DNA from: Planctomycetota bacterium
GTDB lineage: Bacteria; Planctomycetota; PLA2; JAEUHO01
Direction of reading: 5' to 3'
NCBI GenBank assembly: GCA_029259775.1
Contig: JAJDEN010000014.1
Location: 1 to 35,612 of the forward strand
DNA: 35,612 bases
This document shows positions 16,504 to 24,009 of the stretch, piece by piece. The notes beneath the pieces are model-generated. The model saw only the letters and a program-made list of their open reading frames with translations. It did not search any database and was not told where the DNA came from. The position numbers and the translations under genes are program-made. Position 1 is the stretch's first letter. Each line of letters begins with the position of its first letter.

Positions 16504-18120
16504 TCACTTGGCCTTCGGGGGCGCCTTCTTTGCCTTCTTCTTTGCGGCGGCCTTCTTCTTCGCGGCGGCCTTCTTGGCCGCGGCGGCGCGCTCGCGGAAG
16601 GTGACCTCGTCGAGCCAGCGTGCGAGCCGGGCCTCCACGACGGTACGCGGCATGCCCAGCACCTCGCGGCAGGCGCGGTCCACGTCCGCCGTCTTCGTGT
16701 GCACCGCGACGAAGCGCGCCGCCGCTTGGTCATGGCCTTCGATCAGGTAGATGGCGAAGGCGTAGGCAATCATCGAGTCGCGCACGCTGAAGACGTCGGT
16801 GCCCTTGCCGAGCAGCAACTGGAGGCCCGCGCCCTTGCGCAGGTGGACGCGCGCCTTCAGCAGCCACGGGTCACCCGACTCCGGCACGTGCCGATCGCCG
16901 CCCTGGCCGGCGTACTTGCCCGAGACGGCGATCGAGAGCCGTGTGCCCGTCAGCTTCCACGCCAGGTAGCGCGAGATGCCCTCCGCATGCCAGCCCTTCG
17001 GCGCCGCGCTCTTGAGGAGCGTGTCCGAAAACATCATGTTCAGGATCTCGTTCACGACGAGGTCGGTCTGGGCGCGCGGCGGATTGTCCTTGAGCGCGAT
17101 CGCGTAGCCGCTCGCATACACGAGGTCGAGCTTCGAGCGGAACTTCAGCGTCGGGTTGTCGACCGTGGGATAGGCGTCCAGGAACGTGTCGAGCTCGCCC
17201 TTCTTCGCAAACAGGTAGGCCGTGAGGTCGCCTCGACGCACGGGCTTCGTGCCGAGCGCGAGCTCGAAGAAGGCGCCCGCCGCCTGCGCACGGCGCGCGA
17301 CGTCGGCCAGGACCTCGGCCTTCTGCGTGCCGAGAACGCGGATGTCGCTTGTTGCCGCGCCGTCGGCCCACGGGAGCTTGATCTTGGTCTCCTTGGGCAA
17401 TGGCGTCGCGGCCTTCGTGGGCACGTCCTTCGTACCCTGCTGGACGGACTTGGCGAGGCCGCTCTTGTTGTCCAGCGTGCGTGCCGACTCAAGGAGCACC
17501 CACGTGCCTCCGTGTTCGACCTCGCCGAGCAGGTGGCGGATCGCGATGTCCTCAGGATGGTGATCGCGGAGCTCCTTGGCCGCGCTCTCCATCTCCTGGA
17601 CGAGGCCGCGCTCCTGGACGATCCCGTAGTAGCGCATCGTCAAGGAACGGAGCAGCTTGGCGTTGTCCTCGTTGGCCGGCTCCGCCCGCATGAGGGCGTC
17701 CACGCGGCGGCGGGCCGAGAGCAGGTCCGGGATCGTCTCGGCCGTGGCATAGCGGGCGCGCTCGGCGGCGGTGTGCTCGGCGAGGATGGCGCTGAGCTTC
17801 TCGGCGGCTTCCGTGGCCGCCGCCTTGTTCCAGTTCTTCGCGCGCTTGTACTTGGGGTCCTGCTGCCAGGCGCCGTCCTCGCCTTGCTTGTACTTCAGGC
17901 GCTTGCGGGCGTTGCGATTCTGCGGCTCGAAGGCAAGCAGCGCCACGTACGCGTCGTCGCGGCTGCCGAAGATGCGCTTCTTCGTGCACCAGGTCGCCAG
18001 CTCGTCGAGTTGCTTCGCCGCGGCCTCACCCAGCGCCGCGACGTCCTCGTCGAGGCCCGCCTCGGCCTGAAGCACGGGTACGAGCAGGAGGGTCAGGACG
18101 AGGAGGCGGGCGCGCAGCAC
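16504..18120 (-). CDS. Exported protein with degenerate peptidase-MA-like region and Lys/Ala-rich tail
   Basis: 538 residues from the GTG at 18120. Residues 1-22 are a signal peptide (RARLLVLTLLLVPVLQAEAG). A helical N-terminal half (about 25-230) follows. The C-terminal half has the layout of gluzincin peptidase-MA-like domains found in planctomycete secreted proteins: VVNEILNMMF where HExxH would stand, then GWHAEGISRYLAWKLTG resembling the WxxEGxAxY signature. Both zinc histidines of HExxH are missing, so it is probably not an active protease (inference). The last ~28 residues are AAAKKAAAKKKAAAKKKA-like, resembling histone H1 tails, which is odd for an exported protein. An ATCCTA at 18127-18132 gives a TAGGAT box 6 bp before GTG on this strand. 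It lies downstream of the thioesterase gene on the same strand. Confidence 0.8.
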   Translation of the reverse strand: MLRARLLVLTLLLVPVLQAEAGLDEDVAALGEAAAKQLDELATWCTKKRIFGSRDDAYVALLAFEPQNRNARKRLKYKQGEDGAWQQDPKYKRAKNWNKAAATEAAEKLSAILAEHTAAERARYATAETIPDLLSARRRVDALMRAEPANEDNAKLLRSLTMRYYGIVQERGLVQEMESAAKELRDHHPEDIAIRHLLGEVEHGGTWVLLESARTLDNKSGLAKSVQQGTKDVPTKAATPLPKETKIKLPWADGAATSDIRVLGTQKAEVLADVARRAQAAGAFFELALGTKPVRRGDLTAYLFAKKGELDTFLDAYPTVDNPTLKFRSKLDLVYASGYAIALKDNPPRAQTDLVVNEILNMMFSDTLLKSAAPKGWHAEGISRYLAWKLTGTRLSIAVSGKYAGQGGDRHVPESGDPWLLKARVHLRKGAGLQLLLGKGTDVFSVRDSMIAYAFAIYLIEGHDQAAARFVAVHTKTADVDRACREVLGMPRTVVEARLARWLDEVTFRERAAAAKKAAAKKKAAAKKKAKKAPPKAK

Positions 18121-18126
18121 CGGCGT

Positions 18127-18132
18127 ATCCTA
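18127..18132 (-). promoter_or_regulatory. Candidate -10 box (TAGGAT, minus strand) 6 bp before a GTG start
   Basis: On the minus strand GATAGGATACGCCG runs straight into the GTG at 18120, leaving 6 bases after TAGGAT and no ribosome site. A GTGACG lies 18 bp upstream of it (18151-18156, minus). The hexamer and the following bases (TAGGATACGC) are the same as before the gamma-glutamyltransferase-family gene. Confidence 0.42.
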
Positions 18133-18173
18133 TCGACGCGGCCGCCCGTGCGTCACGCGCTCGCTTCCGCGCC

Positions 18174-18599
18174 TCACGCGCTCGACGCCACGCGGATCGT
18201 CTCGAACGCGGCCCGGTGGTGGTCCGGGATGGGGGTGCTCTCCCAGGCATCCATGTCCACGGCGACCTGGATGTTGCGTACGCGGAAGGCAGCTTCCCCG
18301 TCGCTCGAGCGGCGCCCCTCGTAAACGAAGACCACCGAGCTCGTGCCCATGCGCTCGACGGCGACCGACATCTCGAGCTCCTCGCCATAGGCGACGGGCT
18401 TCACGAAGTCGGCTTCGCTCTTCACGGTGGGGTAGCCGACCTTCTCCTTCTGGAGCGCATCCGGGTAGGAGACGCCCACGACGGCCGCGAACATCTCCTC
18501 CATCGCCACGTGGCAGAAGTGCAGGAATTGCGGGTAGTAGACGATGCGGGCGAAGTCGACGGACCCGTAGCGGACGGGCATGCGGAAAGTGAAGGCCAT
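18174..18599 (-). CDS. Acyl-CoA thioesterase, hotdog fold (4HBT/YbgC-like)
   Basis: 141 residues from the ATG at 18599, with GAGGGAA upstream. The N-terminal MPVRYGSVDFARIVYYPQFL is the 4-hydroxybenzoyl-CoA thioesterase/YbgC signature; D15 is the likely catalytic aspartate. HFCHVAMEEMFA forms the central hot-dog helix. The rest (FVKPVAYGEELEMSVAVERM, SSVVFVYEG, FRVRNIQVAVD) gives the remaining strands. It hydrolyses acyl- or aroyl-CoA thioesters in the cytoplasm; the exact substrate is unclear. The open frame extends upstream to 18848, but that part runs antisense to the divergent repeat-protein gene. A TATGCT box (minus strand, about 18641-18646) sits in the shared divergent region. Confidence 0.88.
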   Translation of the reverse strand: MAFTFRMPVRYGSVDFARIVYYPQFLHFCHVAMEEMFAAVVGVSYPDALQKEKVGYPTVKSEADFVKPVAYGEELEMSVAVERMGTSSVVFVYEGRRSSDGEAAFRVRNIQVAVDMDAWESTPIPDHHRAAFETIRVASSA

Positions 18600-18683
18600 G
18601 CTGGGCAGATGTTCCCTCGACGCGGAAGGCGTTCGGTTGCAGCATACCGGGCCGCACGCGCGGGCCGACCGACCGGAGGACCG

Positions 18684-20024
18684 ATGCCGCCCCAGCCCAC
18701 TGCCCTTGCCGACGCCCACTGGAAGGCGCTGCAGGCCAAGCGGCGGGGCCAGGCGGAGGCCTTGCTGGTGGAGCTGCGGGGGCTGGGAGGCGAGGGCGCC
18801 GACAGTACGGCGTGCCGCGCGCTGGCCCACGCCCTCTCGCGTGCGCACTGGGACGCCGGCAACTGGGCCGAAGACGCTCGCGCCCGTAGCTTGCTGGACG
18901 AACTACGCGCCCTCTGCCGCCGTCCCACGACCGACGAAGCCCAGCGCTTCGAGCTGGCGAAGGCCCTCGGCACAGCCCACTGGGACGCCGTGCGCTACGG
19001 CGACGCGCCGCGCGCCGCGCGCCTGCTGGGCGAGCTACGCAACCTCAGCAAGCGCGGGAAAGCCACGGAGGGCCAGCGCCTCGTCTTGGCGGAAGCGCTC
19101 GCCAACGAGATCCGACATCAAGGCGGTCCCCGGGGCGACGCCGCGCGCGTCGAGCCGCTGCTGAAAGATCTGCGCCTGCTCGCCAGGCGGCCGCACGCCC
19201 TGGAGGAACAGCGCGATGCTCTGGCGCGCGCCCTGCTCGATCTGCACCACGTCGCCCGCCGCGATTCGAGTGCCGAGCAACGTGTCGAGGAACTCGGTGC
19301 GCTGGCCCGGCGCGCCGAAGCGACGCCGCCCCAGCGGCTCGCGCTGGTCGAGGCGATGCAGGACGTGCCGTGGAAGGCCGGCCTCTTCGGGAGCCGCGCA
19401 CGCCAGGACGCGCTGATCACCGCGGTCCGCGCCTCGGAGTCGGCGTCGGCCGGCGGCCGCCGGACGCGCGAGTTGCTTTGCGACACGCTTGTCCGCATGC
19501 ATGGCAAGGTGCGTCGGGCGGGCGATGATGCGTTCGCGGACCGCATCCTCGACCGTCTGCGCACGATCGTCGTGCGACCGGAAGCCGACATCGGTTCCTG
19601 GCTGGCCCTGGCCACGGCCGTGTGCGACGGCCTCTGGATCCGCGGCACGTTCAGCAACCGCGACCTCGCCGAGGAGCTCGTGGAGATCCTGGCGCTGCTC
19701 ACGGGCCAGGTCGAGGCCTCCGCGCGCCAGCGGATTGGCCTCGCCGGCCTGTTGGTGGGGGCCCACCACCGGGCCGTGCGGCACGAGGACGGCCTGCTGT
19801 CCAAGGAGCTGCTGACCCTGCTGCACGCCTGGGCCGTCCGGCCGGAGGCCGCCGCCGAGGAGCGCGAGGTGCTGGCGCACGGGCTCCAACTTGCGGACGA
19901 GCACGCGCGGGCCCGTGGCGACAAGGGGTTGGCAGCCAAGATCGGAGCCGCCCTCGACGGCATGGTCCCGGCCCAGGCCCCCCAGGCCAACGGCCAGCTC
20001 GCCGAACTTGCCGCCAGCTCCTGA
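18684..20024 (+). CDS. Alpha-solenoid protein of about nine 44-residue repeats, function unknown
   Basis: 446 residues from the ATG at 18684, with GGAGGA 3 bases upstream. No signal peptide or membrane segment, so probably cytoplasmic. The whole chain is built from two-helix units with a 43-45 residue period. One marker, LLxELRxLxxR, recurs near residues 27, 70, 114, 159, 202, 289, 332 and 376. A second marker, HWDA or a relative (HW at 55 and 99, LHH at 187, HHRA at 361), recurs at the same period. Between them a turn such as RPTTDEAQRFELAKAL or KATEGQRLVLAEAL repeats. The period is longer than TPR (34) and nearer to Sel1-like repeats, but the Sel1 signature is absent. I do not recognise the family. 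It diverges from the thioesterase and precedes the CoA-ligase gene by 68 bp. Confidence 0.85.
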   Translation: MPPQPTALADAHWKALQAKRRGQAEALLVELRGLGGEGADSTACRALAHALSRAHWDAGNWAEDARARSLLDELRALCRRPTTDEAQRFELAKALGTAHWDAVRYGDAPRAARLLGELRNLSKRGKATEGQRLVLAEALANEIRHQGGPRGDAARVEPLLKDLRLLARRPHALEEQRDALARALLDLHHVARRDSSAEQRVEELGALARRAEATPPQRLALVEAMQDVPWKAGLFGSRARQDALITAVRASESASAGGRRTRELLCDTLVRMHGKVRRAGDDAFADRILDRLRTIVVRPEADIGSWLALATAVCDGLWIRGTFSNRDLAEELVEILALLTGQVEASARQRIGLAGLLVGAHHRAVRHEDGLLSKELLTLLHAWAVRPEAAAEEREVLAHGLQLADEHARARGDKGLAAKIGAALDGMVPAQAPQANGQLAELAASS

Positions 20025-20092
20025 TGTTCGTGAGGCTCGCGCTCCGGGCCTCCGGCCGCTAGAGTCGCCCGCCCGCGAGGGAGGCTGGATCC

Positions 20093-21442
20093 ATGAGCGT
20101 GAGTCCGTACTGGAACCCGAAGACCGAAACGATGCCGCGCGATCAGTTGCGCGCGCTGCAGGGGCATCGCCTGAAGAAGGCCGTGGAGCGTGCGTACCAC
20201 ACGAGCGCCTTCCACAAGCGTCTCTTCGACGAGGCCGGCGTCGGACCCCATGACATCAACGGCATCGACGACATCGTCCGGCTGCCGTTCACCACCCGGG
20301 ACGCGTGGATGGACAACCAGGCCGACAATCCGCCGTTCGGCGAGATGGCTGCGGTCAGCAGCGACGAGGCCATCCGCTACCACACCACCTCCGGCACGTC
20401 GGGCCGCACGCCCTTGCGGGTGCTCGACACGCGGACGGACTGGAAGTGGGTGTCCGAGATGTGGTGCTACGGCTTTCACGGCTTCGGCGTCCGGCCCGGG
20501 GACAAGGTGTTCTTCGCCTTCAGCTACGGCACGTTCATCGGCTTCTGGGGCGCGCACTACGGCACCGAGAAGATGGGCTGCCTCGTCCTGCCGTCCGGCA
20601 ACATGAACACAGCCAATCGCGTGCAGCTCATCGACGAGCTGGGCGCGACCGTCGTCTGTGCGACGCCGACCTACGCGCTGCGCCTCGGTCAGGAGGCCGA
20701 GAACATGGGCGTCGACCTGCCGAAGGGCCCCGTCTCGCGTCTGATCCTCTCCGGCGAGCCTGCGGGCTCGATCCCCGCGTCCAAGCGCCTCGTAGAGGAG
20801 CAGTGGGGGGCGAAGGCGGCCGACACGGCCGGGATGACCGAGATCGGCACGATCATGATGTTCGAGTGCGAGCACCAGCCCGGGGGCACGCACATCATCG
20901 AGGATCACTTCATCGAAGAGGTGGTCAATCCCGATACCGGCGAGCCGGTGGACTACGGCGAGCAGGGCGAGCGCGTCGTGACGTCGTTCGGCCGCACCGC
21001 CATTCCGCTCGTGCGCTACCGGTCACGCGACCTCGTCATGAAGGTGCCGCACACCGGCTGCGCCTGCGGACGCACGTTCGACATCTACGACGGCGGCATT
21101 CGTGGCCGTGTCGACGACATGCTGCTCGTGCGTGGCACGAACGTGTACCCGCGCGCCATCGAAGCGATCGTGCGCGAGTACCCCGGCGTCGACGAGTTCC
21201 AGATCTACCTGTGGACGAAGGACGGCATCCGCGACGAGATCGCCGTGCGCTGCGAGGTGCGCGACGGCTACGAGGACCAATGGGATGCCGTCGCCAAGCG
21301 CGTGCAGGCCGATCTCTCGCACAACATCGAGGGCCTGGGGATCCACGTGCAGCGCGCCGAGGCGGGCTCGCTGCCGCGCTTCGAGCTCAAGGCCAAGCGC
21401 GTGCTCGACGAGCGTGTCGTGAAGGGAGCCAGCCGTGTCTGA
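20093..21442 (+). CDS. Phenylacetate-CoA ligase family (PaaK-like) adenylate-forming enzyme
   Basis: 449 residues from the ATG at 20093, with GGGAGG about 7 bases upstream. Family motifs are in order: the phosphate loop YHTTSGTSGRTPLRV (residues 96-110), DTAGMTEIG with the adenine-binding region, VRYRSRDL, a zinc-type GCACGRTF, the hinge GRVDDMLLVRGTNVYPRAIE, and the C-terminal GSLPRFELKAKRVLDER with candidate catalytic lysines K433/K435. The family activates aromatic or other carboxylic acids to acyl-AMP and then to CoA thioesters. The usual phenylacetate pathway genes (paaABCDE, paaZ) are absent, so the substrate is open. It overlaps a 65-residue ORF by 8 bp. A TAGAGT at 20061-20066 is a candidate -10 box. 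Confidence 0.92.
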   Translation: MSVSPYWNPKTETMPRDQLRALQGHRLKKAVERAYHTSAFHKRLFDEAGVGPHDINGIDDIVRLPFTTRDAWMDNQADNPPFGEMAAVSSDEAIRYHTTSGTSGRTPLRVLDTRTDWKWVSEMWCYGFHGFGVRPGDKVFFAFSYGTFIGFWGAHYGTEKMGCLVLPSGNMNTANRVQLIDELGATVVCATPTYALRLGQEAENMGVDLPKGPVSRLILSGEPAGSIPASKRLVEEQWGAKAADTAGMTEIGTIMMFECEHQPGGTHIIEDHFIEEVVNPDTGEPVDYGEQGERVVTSFGRTAIPLVRYRSRDLVMKVPHTGCACGRTFDIYDGGIRGRVDDMLLVRGTNVYPRAIEAIVREYPGVDEFQIYLWTKDGIRDEIAVRCEVRDGYEDQWDAVAKRVQADLSHNIEGLGIHVQRAEAGSLPRFELKAKRVLDERVVKGASRV

Positions 21443-21632
21443 CAAGACGGACATCCTCGGTACGCCGATGACGGACACGGAGCAGAAGCTGGTCTCCGCG
21501 TACGACACGCTCATGGCCTTGCTCGACGAAGACCTTGCCCCGGCGGCGCGCGCCGGCGTCGCCGAAGCGGTCGCCTCGCTCTGGCAGGTGCTCAACGACC
21601 TCGCGCTGACCGACGCCCGCCCCGGCGTCTAG
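21435..21632 (+). CDS. Small acidic protein coupled to the PaaK-like ligase
   Basis: 65 residues from the GTG at 21435, overlapping the ligase stop by 8 bp and preceded by GGGAG. The sequence is mainly helical and acidic (TEQKLVSAYDTLMALLDEDL, AARAGVAEAVASLWQVLNDL). It has no signal peptide, cysteine or known motif. Overlap means translational coupling, so it is likely a partner or regulatory subunit of the ligase (inference). An in-frame ATG at codon 12 is an alternative start. Its TAG lies in a CTAG that also supplies the stop of the convergent flavin reductase gene. Confidence 0.75.
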   Translation: MSDKTDILGTPMTDTEQKLVSAYDTLMALLDEDLAPAARAGVAEAVASLWQVLNDLALTDARPGV

Positions 21633-22225
21633 TCCGGCCGCGGAATCTCGAAGGGCGCCGTCGTGTCGCAGTAGCTCCGGCCGCCAAGCCGCCCGACTGC
21701 CGCGAGGCGCGCTGGGTCGGGGCGCCCGTCGACGAGCACGTCGTCGTCCAAGTGCAAGCGCACGACCTCGAGCAGGAACATGTCCACCGGTCCGTCGCCG
21801 ACTTCCAGGTGATGGCGGAGCACGGCCTCCATCGCGATGGCGGCCTCCGCGACGCGCGGCGGGCGCACGGACACGCTCGGCAGGGGCGTGAGGCCGGCGA
21901 GGGCGAACTCGTCGATGTCCGGCCCAGCGTCGGCCGAAGTCGCGACCATCGCGGCGGCGAGCGCCCGCGTCGGGATGTGCAGGACGGCCTCCTTCGTCGC
22001 CAGCAGATTGGCCGCCGTGTCCTTGGGGCGGCCCGCGCGCCGGCCGACGCTGAGCATCACCGTCATGGGGCTCGAGGAGACGCCGCCGAAGTAGCTGAAC
22101 GGGGCGAGATTTGGCACGCCGTCCGCACCGAGCGTGCTCGCCCATCCCACGGGGCGCGGGACCACGCACGCGGTCATGAGCAGGTAGCTGTCTTTGGCCG
22201 AGAGGGTGGCAGGATCGATCTGCAT
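21629..22225 (-). CDS. Flavin reductase-like, FMN-binding domain protein
   Basis: 198 residues from the ATG at 22225, with GGAG about 6 bases upstream. The N-terminal half carries the split-barrel flavin reductase signature: SYLLMTACVVPRPVGWASTL, GVPNLAPFSYFGGVSSSPMT and VMLSVGRRAGRPKDTAANLL. The family binds FMN and either supplies reduced flavin to a monooxygenase or acts as an oxidoreductase itself. The C-terminal half (AIAMEAVLRHHLEVGD, DMFLLEVVRLHLDDDVLVDG) matches the second half of the same family. It is convergent with the ligase pair (4-bp overlap at CTAG) and divergent from the gamma-glutamyltransferase-family gene with only 39 bp between starts. No monooxygenase gene is nearby. Confidence 0.9.
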   Translation of the reverse strand: MQIDPATLSAKDSYLLMTACVVPRPVGWASTLGADGVPNLAPFSYFGGVSSSPMTVMLSVGRRAGRPKDTAANLLATKEAVLHIPTRALAAAMVATSADAGPDIDEFALAGLTPLPSVSVRPPRVAEAAIAMEAVLRHHLEVGDGPVDMFLLEVVRLHLDDDVLVDGRPDPARLAAVGRLGGRSYCDTTAPFEIPRPD

Positions 22226-22252
22226 GCTGTCTCCGCGCGCGGGGCTGAGGCG

Positions 22253-22258
22253 TAGGAT
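22253..22258 (+). promoter_or_regulatory. Candidate -10 box (TAGGAT) shared by two divergent genes
   Basis: TAGGAT is 6 bp before the ATG at 22265. Read on the other strand, the overlapping TATCCT (22255-22260) is a good -10 box for the flavin reductase gene, leaving a leader of about 20 bases with a ribosome site. The 39-bp region therefore probably holds a back-to-back promoter. Confidence 0.42.
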
Positions 22259-22264
22259 ACGCGC

Positions 22265-23755
22265 ATGAAGCGAGGAGCCTGCGCATCCGGGGACGTCCAC
22301 AGCGCCGCGGCCGGTGCCGACGTGCTGGCCGAGGGTGGCAACGCCGTCGATGCCATCGTGGCGGCCGGCCTGATGGCGGCCGTGACCCTCCCGACGATGA
22401 CGAGCCTGGGCGGCGGCGGGATGATGACGCTGCTCGTCGACGGGCGCGTCACGTCCTGTGACCTCTTCTCGACCTTGCCCGGCATCGGCATGAAGCGCCA
22501 GGGCGTGCGTGAGCTCGACGTCGTGACCGTGAGCTTCGAGGGCATCGACGTCGACTTCCGCGTGCGCGCGCCCTCCATCGCCGTACCCGGCACCGTGGCC
22601 GGCCTCTGGGAGACGCATCTGCGCCACGGCAGGATGCCGCTGAAGGAGGTCGCCGGGCGCGCCATCGAAGCGGCGCGCCAGGGCTTCACCGTCACCGCCG
22701 GGCAGACGAGCGCGTTCTCCCTCTTGGAGGAAATCTATCGCATGACCCCGGCGACGTGGGGGCTGCTGTCCAACGGGCGCGAGGTCGCGCAGCCCGGCGA
22801 GACGCTCCGCAACCCGGACCTGGCGGACACGCTCGAGTGCCTGGTCGAGGAGGGGCCCGCGCCCTTCTACGAGGGCGACATCGCCCGCGCGATCGCTGAG
22901 GCGAGCGAGGGGTGGTTGACGTTGGAGGACCTGGCGGCGTACCGGGCCCTCTTCCGCGCGCCGCTCGAGGGCAGCTACCGGGGCTGGACCGTGCATGCGC
23001 CCGCGATGCCCAGCGTGACAGGCGGCATGCTGCTCGCCGCACTCCGCTACCTCGAGTCCGGCGGCCCGCTGCCGAGGGACTTCGACGTGCCTGCGTGGAC
23101 CCGCATCGTCGACGCGATGCGCTACATGGAAAACGTGCGCAGCGACGAGTACGAGGAGCGACTCTTCGAGGATGGCTACCTCCAGGCCATGCTCGCGGCG
23201 TGCCCGGGCGGCAACACGATGCACATCTCGACCGCCGACGCCGATGGGAACCTCGTGGCCTACACGACCACGGTGGGGGAGAGCGCGGGCTTGGTAGCGC
23301 CCGGCACCGGCGTCGTGCTCAACAACTTCCTCGGCGAAGAAGACATCCATCCGGTCGGCAGCCAGCGCGCGCCGGGCCATCGCATGATGACGTCGATGTG
23401 TCCCTTGCTGCTGTCGGGGGGCGCCGGGCGGCGCATTGCGATGGGGTCCGCGGGGAGCGCTCGCATCAAGACGGCCCTGCTGCAGATCGTGCTGCAGCTT
23501 GTCGACGGCGGGGTGGATCTAGCCGAGGCCGTGCGTCGCTCACGCCTGCATGTCGAGGGCGACACGCTCTACATCGAGGGCTGGGGTCGCACCGAGGAGC
23601 AGATCGACGCGTTGCGGCCGCTGGGGCGCGAGGTCGTGCTGACCTCGGAGTGCGGCTACTTCTTCGGCGGCGTCCAGGTTGTCGAGCACAGCCCGCACGG
23701 CTTCGCGGCAGGGGCCGACGAAGACCGCCGCGGCTGCGTGGCGCGGGTCCTGTAG
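22265..23755 (+). CDS. Gamma-glutamyltransferase (Ntn-hydrolase) family protein
   Basis: 496 residues. The N-terminal GADVLAEGGNAVDAIVAAG is the family signature, followed by TSLGGGGMMTLLVDG and a VPGTVAGLWETHLRHG stretch. The autoprocessing site is in GGNTMHISTADADGNLVAY, where T318 aligns with the nucleophilic threonine that becomes the N-terminus of the small subunit. MGSAGSARIKTALLQIVLQ and the end GYFFGGVQVVEH are normal for the C-terminus. The family transfers or hydrolyses gamma-glutamyl groups (glutathione) or acts on other amides. Unlike classic periplasmic GGT it has no signal peptide and is somewhat short, so a cytoplasmic amidohydrolase role is possible. The start follows a TAGGAT box by 6 bp. 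Its stop lies inside the first bases of a tandem repeat. Confidence 0.9.
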   Translation: MKRGACASGDVHSAAAGADVLAEGGNAVDAIVAAGLMAAVTLPTMTSLGGGGMMTLLVDGRVTSCDLFSTLPGIGMKRQGVRELDVVTVSFEGIDVDFRVRAPSIAVPGTVAGLWETHLRHGRMPLKEVAGRAIEAARQGFTVTAGQTSAFSLLEEIYRMTPATWGLLSNGREVAQPGETLRNPDLADTLECLVEEGPAPFYEGDIARAIAEASEGWLTLEDLAAYRALFRAPLEGSYRGWTVHAPAMPSVTGGMLLAALRYLESGGPLPRDFDVPAWTRIVDAMRYMENVRSDEYEERLFEDGYLQAMLAACPGGNTMHISTADADGNLVAYTTTVGESAGLVAPGTGVVLNNFLGEEDIHPVGSQRAPGHRMMTSMCPLLLSGGAGRRIAMGSAGSARIKTALLQIVLQLVDGGVDLAEAVRRSRLHVEGDTLYIEGWGRTEEQIDALRPLGREVVLTSECGYFFGGVQVVEHSPHGFAAGADEDRRGCVARVL

Positions 23756-23932
23756 GGGCGACCCTTGTGGTCGCCCGGGACGCGTTCTCCGTCGTGTGCC
23801 CTTACGTGTAGGGGCGACCCTTGTGGTCGCCCGGGACGCGTTCTCCGTCGTGTGCCCTTACGTGTAGGGGCGACCCTTGTGGTCGCCCGCGGGCCAGGTG
23901 ACTCGTTGGGCGGGGACAAGCCCCGCCCCTAC
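23752..23932 (+). repeat. Tandem 56-bp palindromic (REP-like) repeats with matching inverted ends
   Basis: A unit starting GTAGGGGCGACCCTTGTGGT begins at 23752, 23808 and 23864, a strict 56-bp period. The first two are complete and the third keeps about 25 bases before diverging. Each unit contains an 8-bp hairpin (GGGCGACC...GGTCGCCC). A second hairpin, GGGCGGGG-ACAAG-CCCCGCCC, follows at 23908-23928, and the block ends CGCCCCTAC at 23924-23932, the inverse of its first nine bases. The GTAGGGGCGACC type is a dispersed palindrome I know from many environmental genomes. It begins inside the last codons of the upstream gene. Confidence 0.88.
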
Positions 23933-24009
23933 ATGCGCCCGCGAGCCTCGTCGGCGCGTGTCCGTGTCGGTGAGCGGCGGTGCGAGGTTGGGCGAGTGTG
24001 TGTGCGCTA

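Noticed and set aside
23679..23867. ORFs ending in GATLVVARDAFSVVCPYV-type repeats
   Set aside because: They are translations of the 56-bp palindromic repeat, a known source of spurious protein tails.
23752..23932. Possible CRISPR array (regular 56-bp period)
   Set aside because: The whole 56-bp unit is repeated with no variable spacers, there are only about 2.5 units, and no cas genes are near.
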